NCBI RefSeq assembly: GCF_026586795.1
Contig: NZ_JAPFGY010000008.1
Span: forward strand, 1 to 64,000
Origin: Erythrobacter sp. WG
GTDB lineage: Bacteria; Pseudomonadota; Alphaproteobacteria; Sphingomonadales; Sphingomonadaceae
Direction of reading: 5' to 3'
Length of the DNA stretch: 64,000 nt
Shown here: one piece after another, positions 16,119-23,065 of the stretch
Layout: every line of letters begins with the position of its first letter
Position numbering within the stretch: position 1 is the stretch's first letter
The notes under the pieces: model-generated
What the model was told of the DNA's origin: nothing
What the model saw: only the letters and a program-made list of their open reading frames with translations
Databases searched by the model: none
Position numbers and translations under genes: made by a program

Positions 16119-18362
16119 CTACAGGAAGTTCGACCACATGATCTGCGGCAGGATCGAGGCATAGTCGTCGCGCCACACGCTCGGTGCCGGCTTGGCGAGC
16201 GGGCGCCAGCCGCCGCCCGCCGTCAGCGCGGCAAACTTGGCCGGGTCGCGCGACAGCACCACCCAGTCCGAGGCCGAAAGGTGCCGCGCCTCCGGCCGGT
16301 CGGAACGGATCGCTGCGGCGAGGCCCTCGTCGCGGGCGAGCGCGGCAAGCACCGGCTCCAGCTTGATGAAGCGGTTGGAGATGTGGATCAGCAGCAGCCC
16401 GTCCTCAGACAGGGTGCGGAAATAGATCTGCGCGGCTTCCTCGGTGAGCAGGTGCAGGGGGATCGCGTCCGAGGAGAAGGCGTCGATCACCAGGACATCG
16501 AAGCTGTCGGGGTTCATCGCTTCCAGCTTCAACCGCGCATCGCCGATCACCACCGGCGCCTTTGGCGCGCAGCGTTCGAGGAAGGTGAACTGGCGGGCTT
16601 GCGAATAGGCCAGCACCGCGGGGTCGATCTCGAAGAAGGTCCAGCGCTGGCCCGGCTTGCGGTAGCAGGCGAGCGTGCCCACCCCGAGCCCGACCACCCC
16701 CACCCGCGCCGCGGGGCCGAACAGCCGATCGGCGGCGCCCAATGTCAGCCCGACCCCGGCCTTGGCGCCGTAATAGCTCGTCGCCATGGTCTCCCGCCCC
16801 GGCGCGCGCAGCTGGACGCCGTGGAGCGTGGTGCCGTGCTGGAGCTGGCGCTGCTCGCCCGAGGGGGTGTCGGAGACGGTGTAGATGCCGAAATAGCTGC
16901 GGCTGCGGGCCTGCTTGAGCGTCAGCTGCGCCTGGGTCAGCGCGCCGAGCGCGGCGATCAGCGCGAGGCAGGCCGCGATATAGCTCCAGCGCTTTGCTGC
17001 CAGCAGCGTGGTGGCGACGATCAGGAGGAGGAAGGCGGCAATGTCGAGGGCGCTCCACGTCGGGCTCTCGATCCGCTGGGTGTGGAAGGCGAGGCTGCCG
17101 ACGAAGACCACGAACAGCAGCAGGATCACCGCCATGCGGAAGGCATCGGGGCTGCGGAAGATCCGCCCCAGCTGGCCCGCGAAGGCGCCGAGCGGCAACA
17201 GCGCGGCGGCCGCGAGGATCAGCAGCGGGTGCTCCCACGTCCAGTCGAACACCAGCGGCGCGATCAGCGCGGTGAACAGCCCGCCCAGCACGCCGCCTGC
17301 CGACATGACGAGGTAGAACTGGGTGAGCCGCGCGGGCGCGGGCCGCGCCTCGTAGAGCCGCGCGTGGAGCGCGACCGAGACCACGAACAGCATCGCCAGG
17401 CTCGCCGCCACCGCGATCATGCCCGTCCCGGCCGAGGGGAGCATCGCGAGCGCGCCGCCGGTGGCCAGCACCAGCGGGGCGGCGGCAGTCAGCGCGTTCG
17501 CGAGGGTGCGGTTTTCCGCGAAGGCGATCGAGAAGGAGAGGAGGTAGAGCCCGAGCGGGATCACCCACAAGAGCGGCATCGCGAAGATATCGGTGGTGAG
17601 GTGGGTGGTGGTCGAGAGCATCAGCCCCGAGGGCACCGCAGCGAGCGCCAGCCACAGGGCGATGCGCATGGTCGAGGGCGCCTCGTCGGCAAGGCCGACC
17701 TCGGCGGACGGCCGGGGCGCCGCCGCGCCGCGCCGGGCCATGGCGGCGGCGATGACCAGCAGCACCAGCACGCCGTACCCCGCCGCCCACGCGCCGCTCT
17801 GCGCGCCGATCGGCAGCAGCGGCTCGGCGATCAGGGGATAGGCGAGCAGCCCGGCGAAGCTCCCGAGGTTGGAGGCGGCATAGAGCGGATAGGGATCGCC
17901 CGCGCGGGGGTGCGCGGCGAACCACCCCTGCATCAGCGGGGCTTGTGCCGAGACCACGAAGAACAGCGGCCCGATGGTGAGCAGGAAGAGATACGGCACC
18001 CACCACGCCTCGCTCCCCGCCGCCGGCGCAGCGATATCGGGCAGCGCGATCGGCAGGGTGAAGGCGGCGGCAACCAGCAGCGCGAGGTGGATCAGCGCCT
18101 GCCGCGCCACCGGCAGTCGCGAAAGCAGGTGGGCATAGGCATAGCCGCCCAGCAGCAGCGCCTGATAGACCAGCATCGCGCTGTTCCAGACGTTGGGCGC
18201 GCCGCCGAGCCGCGGCAGGGCCATGCGCGCAACCAGCGGCTGGACAAGGAACAGCAGGAAGCTCCCGGTGAGGATCGTTACCGCAAACAGCCAGCGCTGC
18301 GGCGATCCCGTCTCGGCCGCGGCGGCAGGAGCGCCGATGGCGGCGGCGGGGCTGTCACTCAT
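16119..18362 (-). CDS. Fused MFS transporter / spermidine synthase-like protein
   Basis: A 747-residue fusion. The N-terminal half (about 25-490) contains roughly a dozen or more hydrophobic segments, beginning WLFAVTILTGSFLLFLVQPL. The C-terminal part (about 500-747) is a class I methyltransferase-fold spermidine synthase-like domain with VGVVGLGVGTLACY, FFEIDPAVLAYS and DVLVIDAFSSDAIPLHLL. Such fusions are common in Proteobacteria. Whether they make or move polyamines is not established. The ATG start overlaps the GNAT stop (ATGA). Confidence 0.85.
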   Translation of the reverse strand: MSDSPAAAIGAPAAAAETGSPQRWLFAVTILTGSFLLFLVQPLVARMALPRLGGAPNVWNSAMLVYQALLLGGYAYAHLLSRLPVARQALIHLALLVAAAFTLPIALPDIAAPAAGSEAWWVPYLFLLTIGPLFFVVSAQAPLMQGWFAAHPRAGDPYPLYAASNLGSFAGLLAYPLIAEPLLPIGAQSGAWAAGYGVLVLLVIAAAMARRGAAAPRPSAEVGLADEAPSTMRIALWLALAAVPSGLMLSTTTHLTTDIFAMPLLWVIPLGLYLLSFSIAFAENRTLANALTAAAPLVLATGGALAMLPSAGTGMIAVAASLAMLFVVSVALHARLYEARPAPARLTQFYLVMSAGGVLGGLFTALIAPLVFDWTWEHPLLILAAAALLPLGAFAGQLGRIFRSPDAFRMAVILLLFVVFVGSLAFHTQRIESPTWSALDIAAFLLLIVATTLLAAKRWSYIAACLALIAALGALTQAQLTLKQARSRSYFGIYTVSDTPSGEQRQLQHGTTLHGVQLRAPGRETMATSYYGAKAGVGLTLGAADRLFGPAARVGVVGLGVGTLACYRKPGQRWTFFEIDPAVLAYSQARQFTFLERCAPKAPVVIGDARLKLEAMNPDSFDVLVIDAFSSDAIPLHLLTEEAAQIYFRTLSEDGLLLIHISNRFIKLEPVLAALARDEGLAAAIRSDRPEARHLSASDWVVLSRDPAKFAALTAGGGWRPLAKPAPSVWRDDYASILPQIMWSNFL

Positions 18363-18916
18363 CGCAGGGCCTCCCATCGCGCCCACTCGAGCGCGTATTG
18401 GATCGTCGGGTTCGCCTCGGGTGGCATTGCGGGGTCGGTGAAATCAAGGTCGGGGCGGCGGGTCATGCCCAGCTTCTCCATCAGCCGCCAGCTGCCGACA
18501 TTGGCCTCGAGGGTCAGGGCGACGAGCAAGGGCACGCCATGGACGGCGAAGCCCCAGTCCACCACCGCGCGCATGGCCTCGTGGGCATAGCCCCGGCGCC
18601 AGCGATCCTCGCGCACCACCCAGCCGATCTCGTGATCCTGCGGGTTGGGCGCGAGCGGATGGGCGACGTGGCGCAGCCCGCAATGGCCGACGATCTCGCC
18701 GGAGGACCGCTCGACCATCAGCATGAAGCCGAAGCCTTGCGCGGCAAAGCTCGCGCGCGAGGCGGCGTGCTTGGCGGCGATCACTTCGCGCGGCTGCACC
18801 CCGCCGAGGTGGCGCATCACCGCCGGCGTGTTGAGCAGCGCCATGTGCGGATCGAGGTCGTCCTCGCCGATCTGGCGGAGGATCAGCCGGGCGGTGGTGA
18901 GAACCGTCGCCGTCAC
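18359..18916 (-). CDS. GNAT family N-acetyltransferase (third of three in tandem)
   Basis: A 185-residue acetyltransferase of the RimJ/RimL type. It starts MTATVLTTARLILRQIGEDD, has the acetyl-CoA binding region EIGWVVREDRWRRGYAHEA and ends with GSWRLMEKLGMTRRPDLDF. The start overlaps the stop of the preceding GNAT gene in an ATGA junction, and its own stop overlaps the start of the MFS/spermidine synthase gene in the same way. The acceptor substrate is unknown. Confidence 0.87.
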   Translation of the reverse strand: MTATVLTTARLILRQIGEDDLDPHMALLNTPAVMRHLGGVQPREVIAAKHAASRASFAAQGFGFMLMVERSSGEIVGHCGLRHVAHPLAPNPQDHEIGWVVREDRWRRGYAHEAMRAVVDWGFAVHGVPLLVALTLEANVGSWRLMEKLGMTRRPDLDFTDPAMPPEANPTIQYALEWARWEALR

Positions 18917-19467
18917 GCCGCCCCCTGCCAGCGCGCGCGGGTGATCGCATAGGCGATGATCACCGGGTTCTCCGCGTCGAATTCGCCGCTGGCGAAGTCG
19001 AGGTCCTCGCGCCGCTCCATCCCGAGCCGCAGCATCAGGCCCCAGCTCGCCCGGTTGCGCTCGACCGTCAGGGCGATCACCTCCTCGGCGCCGAAAGGCC
19101 CGAAGGAAAGGTCGAGCGCGGCAGCGGCGGCCTCCTTGGCGTAGCCCTGTCCCCAGGCGTCCTCGCGCAGCCGCCAGCCGACCTCCATCATCCCCTGCGG
19201 CCCGCCCGCCTGGTTCGAGCGCTTCAATCCGCAGAAGCCGAGCAGCGCGCCGTCCTCCCAGTGCTCGACCACCCAGAAGGTGTGGCCGTGCTCGGCCCGG
19301 TAGCTCTCCAGCCGCGCCCGTGCCGCCGCGCGGCCGGCCTCGTCCGCCACGCCGCCGAGCCAGCGCATGACGGCGGGCGTGTTGGTGACGCGCCAGAACT
19401 CCGGCCAGTCTTCCTCGCGCCAGTCGCGCAGGGTGAGGCGCGCGGTGTCGTGACGGAACTCAGGCAT
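18913..19467 (-). CDS. GNAT family N-acetyltransferase (second of three in tandem)
   Basis: A 184-residue RimJ/RimL-type acetyltransferase. It starts MPEFRHDTARLTLRDWREED, contains the acetyl-CoA site EVGWRLREDAWGQGYAKEA and the C-terminal SWGLMLRLGMERREDLDF. Its sequence layout matches both neighbouring GNATs, so the trio probably arose by duplication. The gene overlaps the upstream GNAT by eight bases and the downstream one by four. Confidence 0.87.
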   Translation of the reverse strand: MPEFRHDTARLTLRDWREEDWPEFWRVTNTPAVMRWLGGVADEAGRAAARARLESYRAEHGHTFWVVEHWEDGALLGFCGLKRSNQAGGPQGMMEVGWRLREDAWGQGYAKEAAAAALDLSFGPFGAEEVIALTVERNRASWGLMLRLGMERREDLDFASGEFDAENPVIIAYAITRARWQGAA

Positions 19468-20029
19468 GGGGCGCCGCCAGCGACCAGACGGTGGTCGGGT
19501 TGTCTTGTGCAGGATAGTCTGGATCGACATAGCCGAGCTCGGGCCGGGCCGTGAATCCCAGCCGCCGCATCATGCGTGTCGAGGCCCTGTTGGAGTCGCT
19601 GGTCTGCGCATAGATCAGGGGCAACCCCAGGACCCCGAAGGCGAAGCCGAGGGCCTCCTCGGCCGCCTCGGTCGCATAGCCCTGGCCCCAATGCGCTGCG
19701 GCAAAGGTCCAGCCGATCTCGCGCTGGCCGTGCAGCACCGCCGGGGCCGCGGGCGAGCGGATGTGGAACAGGCCGACGCGCCCGACCCGCGTGCCTGCCT
19801 GTTGGGGGCCGTCACGCAGCCAGACAGTCCACCGCCTGTGCCCGTCCGGCGCGGCGAAGGCGGCGATATCCTCGGCAAGGCTAGCCGCCACGGCCTCGGG
19901 CGAGCGCACTCCGGCAAGATGGCGCATCACCGCATCGGTGTTCATCGCTTCGAGCAGCCACGGCAGATCGGCCTCGTCGGGCGGGCGCAGGATCAGGCGC
20001 TCGGTGACGAGCGTGGCGTCAGCCCCCAT
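19460..20029 (-). CDS. GNAT family N-acetyltransferase (first of three in tandem)
   Basis: A 189-residue acetyltransferase starting MGADATLVTERLILRPPDEA, with GQREIGWTFAAAHWGQGYAT at the acetyl-CoA site and a C-terminal STRMMRRLGFTARPELGYVD. I chose ATG 20029, one base beyond the hemB stop; a start at 20056 inside hemB is possible. It is the most divergent of the three GNATs. Position directly behind hemB makes it part of that transcript. Confidence 0.85.
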   Translation of the reverse strand: MGADATLVTERLILRPPDEADLPWLLEAMNTDAVMRHLAGVRSPEAVAASLAEDIAAFAAPDGHRRWTVWLRDGPQQAGTRVGRVGLFHIRSPAAPAVLHGQREIGWTFAAAHWGQGYATEAAEEALGFAFGVLGLPLIYAQTSDSNRASTRMMRRLGFTARPELGYVDPDYPAQDNPTTVWSLAAPHA

Positions 20030-20030
20030 C

Positions 20031-21026
20031 TCAGCCAGCAAGGAGGCGCGCGGCATGGGGGGCGTGGTAGGTCAGCACCCCCGAACAGCCCGCGCGCTTG
20101 AAGGCGATGAGCTTCTCCATCAACAGCGCGTCGCGGTCGCCGATGCCGGCCGCCTGCGCGGCTTCGATCATCGCGTATTCGCCGGAGACCTGGTAGGCGA
20201 ACACCGGCACGTCGAAACGCTGACGCACGCGGTAGATGATGTCGAGATAGGCAAGGCCGGGCTTGACCATCACGCTGTCCGCACCCTCGGCAATGTCGAG
20301 CGCCACCTCGCGCATCGCCTCGTCGGCGTTGGCGGGGTCCATCTGGTAGGCTTTCTTGTCGCCCTTGAGCAGCCCGCCGCTGCCCACCGCGTCGCGGAAC
20401 GGGCCGTAGAAGGCGCTCGCATACTTGGCGGCGTAGCTCATGATCTGGACGTTCGGGTGCCCGTTCATCTCCAGCGCCATGCGGATGGCCTTGATCCGGC
20501 CGTCCATCATGTCGGAAGGGGCGATGATGTCCGCCCCGGCATTGGCCTGGTTGACCGCCTGGTCGACCAGCACCGCGACGGTCTCGTCGTTGACGACATA
20601 GCCGGTGTCGTCCACCAGCCCGTCCTGCCCGTGGCTGGTGTAGGGATCGAGCGCCACGTCGGTGAGCACGCCCAGGTCGTTGCCCACCGCGTCCTTGATC
20701 GCCTTGATCGCGCGGCACATCAGGTTGTCGGGATTGTGCGCCTCGGCCCCGTCGTCGCTGCGCAGGTCGTGCGGGGTGTTGGGGAACAGCGCGACCACCG
20801 GGATGCCGAGCGCCACCGCCTCCTTCGCCCGCTTGGCGATCCCGTCGACCGACCAGCGCGAGACCCCGGGGAGCGTCGCGATCGGCTCCTCCACGCCCTC
20901 GCCCGCGGTGACGAACAACGGCCAGATGAGGTCTGCGGGGGTGACGATGTTCTCGCGGTGGAGCGCGCGGCTCCAGCCGTGGGCACGGGTGCGGCGCAAG
21001 CGGGTGTTGGGATAGCTTCCGGTCAT
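20031..21026 (-). CDS. hemB: Delta-aminolevulinic acid dehydratase (porphobilinogen synthase)
   Basis: A 331-residue enzyme joining two 5-aminolevulinate molecules to porphobilinogen in haem synthesis. The two active-site lysines are seen in SYAAKYASAF (Lys201) and VMVKPGLAYLD (Lys255, Schiff base). At the position of the zinc-cysteine cluster the sequence reads DVALDPYTSHGQDG (Asp127, Asp135), the Asp-rich form of magnesium-type enzymes, common in alphaproteobacteria. It heads a six-gene minus-strand operon. hemE and hemJ are 26 kb away, next to the predicted origin. Confidence 0.95.
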   Translation of the reverse strand: MTGSYPNTRLRRTRAHGWSRALHRENIVTPADLIWPLFVTAGEGVEEPIATLPGVSRWSVDGIAKRAKEAVALGIPVVALFPNTPHDLRSDDGAEAHNPDNLMCRAIKAIKDAVGNDLGVLTDVALDPYTSHGQDGLVDDTGYVVNDETVAVLVDQAVNQANAGADIIAPSDMMDGRIKAIRMALEMNGHPNVQIMSYAAKYASAFYGPFRDAVGSGGLLKGDKKAYQMDPANADEAMREVALDIAEGADSVMVKPGLAYLDIIYRVRQRFDVPVFAYQVSGEYAMIEAAQAAGIGDRDALLMEKLIAFKRAGCSGVLTYHAPHAARLLAG

Positions 21027-21072
21027 GGCCGGGAGGTTTAGGCGCAAGACGCGGCCGACGACAAGCGTGCGG

Positions 21073-22857
21073 TTACAGCTTCGGCGATCCGCTCCACTTG
21101 GCGCTGAGCTCGACCTTCTCGATCTCGCGCACCGGCTCCTTCACCTCGCCCGGCTGGGGCGCGAGGTCCTTCAAGGCGGCGCCGACCTCGATCTGCTTCA
21201 GCTTGATGAGCTGGCGCTGGAAGTCGATCAGCTCGGTGCCCGCCAGCAGCGCGCGGGTGACGAACTGGATGCTCGCCGGGTTCACCATCGCGCCATTGCG
21301 GTACATCTCGTAGTGGAGGTGCGGCCCGGTCGACAGGCCGGTCGAGCCGACATAGCCGATCACCTGCCCGCGCCTCACGCTCATGCCCGGGGCCACCGCC
21401 ATGCGGCTCATGTGGCAATAGCGGGTCGAGAGGCCCCCGCCGTGCTCCAGCCGCACCGCGATGCCGCAACCGCCGGCGCGGCCCGCGCTCGAGACGCGGC
21501 CATCGGTCGGCGCGACGATCGGCGTGCCGTAGCTCGCCTTGAAGTCGATCCCGGCGTGCATCCGCATATAGCCGAGGATCGGGTGGCGGCGCATCCCGAA
21601 GCCCGAGGACACGGCGCCCGGCACCGGGGCAAGCAGCCCGCGGCGCTGTTCGCCCACGCCCGAGGCCTCGTAGAAGCGCCCTTCGCTGCCCCAGCGCATC
21701 AGCTGCGTCCGGGGCCGCCCGGCGCGGTCGACGCCGGCATAGAGAAGCTGTCCCGCCTGCCGCTCGCCGGTGGCAGCGCGGCGGTAGGCGATGATGATGT
21801 CGAACTCGTCCGAGGGCCGGACCTCGCGCTCCATGTCGATCTGCGCATCGATCGCCTTGAGGTAGTCCTGCACCGCGCTCGCCGGAACGCCCGCTGCGCG
21901 CATCGAACGGTAGAGGCTCGATCCGACCGGGCCGCGCACGCGCAGCGGGGTCTCGTCGACACGGATCACGTTGCGCTTCAGCGCGAGCGGGCCTGAAGGC
22001 ACCACCGGCGTGCCATCAGGCAGGGTCTCGCCCACCCCCGGCCGGGTCAGTTCCAGCGCAAGGTCGAACCGCGCGCGGAAGGCGAGGCTGTCGAGCGGGC
22101 GCGGGCTCCCCGGCGCGGGGCGGCGGCCCAGCACCAGGTCCATCTGCGTGCCCGGCTGGATGTCGCCCACCGCCACCGCCTGCCCGACCAGCGCGGCGGC
22201 ACGGTCGATATCACCCGCCGCCACGCCCGCACGGCGCAGCATCGAGGCGAAGCTGTCGCCCGGCGAAAGGGTCACCGCGAGCTGGATCTGCGGCCGCTCG
22301 GGCGCGCTCTTCAGCGGGATCACCGCGCCGGTCGGGCCCATGCGCCGACCCGAATCCGCGCCGAGCGCAAGCGGCAGGATCATCTGGCTGCGCAGCTCGT
22401 CCTGCACCGCATCGCCCGAGGGCATGGCGGGCCGCGCCTCGAGCGGGGTGAGATCGGGCCAGAAGGCCAGCGCCAGCGCGCCCAGCGAGACCATCGTGCC
22501 GAGCCCGCGCAGCCAGCGGCGGCTGCCAATCTGCTCGGCAAGATCGGGGGCGAGATCGAGCTTCGCGAACCATGCCGAGGCGCGGTCACGCCATGCATCG
22601 TAGCGTGCACCGAACCCGGCGACGCTGTCCTCGAGCTTGCGGCGGGCTTCTTCGCTGCGGCTCGGCGGGGCAAGCTTGCGGGCGTTCTGGAGATAGGGCG
22701 CAAGACCCCGCGCGAAGGCCGGATCGACCGGTTCGGGCGGCGCGGCGCGGTAGGGCGGGATCGGCACGGGCACCAGCGCAGTCACGCCAGCGGGGCGCGC
22801 GACGGGTTCCTCGTCGCCCTCCGGCTCCCGGTTGACATTGTGCGCTTGATCCAACAT
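21073..22857 (-). CDS. M23 family peptidoglycan endopeptidase with N-terminal membrane anchor
   Basis: A 594-residue protein. A long cytoplasmic N-part (about 1-120) is followed by one membrane segment (LGTMVSLGALALAFWPD, about 130), a LysM/OapA-like region (VTLSPGDSFASMLRRAGV) and a C-terminal M23 domain. The zinc-ligand motifs are HAGIDFK (His434, Asp438) and HLHYE (His513, His515). It is a predicted periplasmic cell-wall hydrolase of the MepM type. The gene diverges from the Suv3-like helicase gene, with a 208-base shared promoter gap. Confidence 0.9.
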   Translation of the reverse strand: MLDQAHNVNREPEGDEEPVARPAGVTALVPVPIPPYRAAPPEPVDPAFARGLAPYLQNARKLAPPSRSEEARRKLEDSVAGFGARYDAWRDRASAWFAKLDLAPDLAEQIGSRRWLRGLGTMVSLGALALAFWPDLTPLEARPAMPSGDAVQDELRSQMILPLALGADSGRRMGPTGAVIPLKSAPERPQIQLAVTLSPGDSFASMLRRAGVAAGDIDRAAALVGQAVAVGDIQPGTQMDLVLGRRPAPGSPRPLDSLAFRARFDLALELTRPGVGETLPDGTPVVPSGPLALKRNVIRVDETPLRVRGPVGSSLYRSMRAAGVPASAVQDYLKAIDAQIDMEREVRPSDEFDIIIAYRRAATGERQAGQLLYAGVDRAGRPRTQLMRWGSEGRFYEASGVGEQRRGLLAPVPGAVSSGFGMRRHPILGYMRMHAGIDFKASYGTPIVAPTDGRVSSAGRAGGCGIAVRLEHGGGLSTRYCHMSRMAVAPGMSVRRGQVIGYVGSTGLSTGPHLHYEMYRNGAMVNPASIQFVTRALLAGTELIDFQRQLIKLKQIEVGAALKDLAPQPGEVKEPVREIEKVELSAKWSGSPKL

Positions 22858-23065
22858 CGCTGCCCTGAAGCGGTGCCGTCGGTGGCATTCCGGCCGCTTG
22901 ATCCCGGTTGTCCCATGGCCGATCCTTGTGCCGGAACAAAGTAAATTGCGCCTTAACCAGCGACCAGCCGCGCCCCGCATGCGACGAGGCGACACGGGTG
23001 GTGATGGTCGATCGTGCGCCATGTGCTTGCCCCCCTGCGCCAAGCCTGACAGAACTCTCCGCGTC

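Noticed and set aside
16281-18590. Long plus-strand open frame opposite the MFS/spermidine synthase gene
   Set aside because: Arg/Gly/Gln-rich shadow sequence with no domain; the minus-strand gene has clear membrane segments and a SAM fold.
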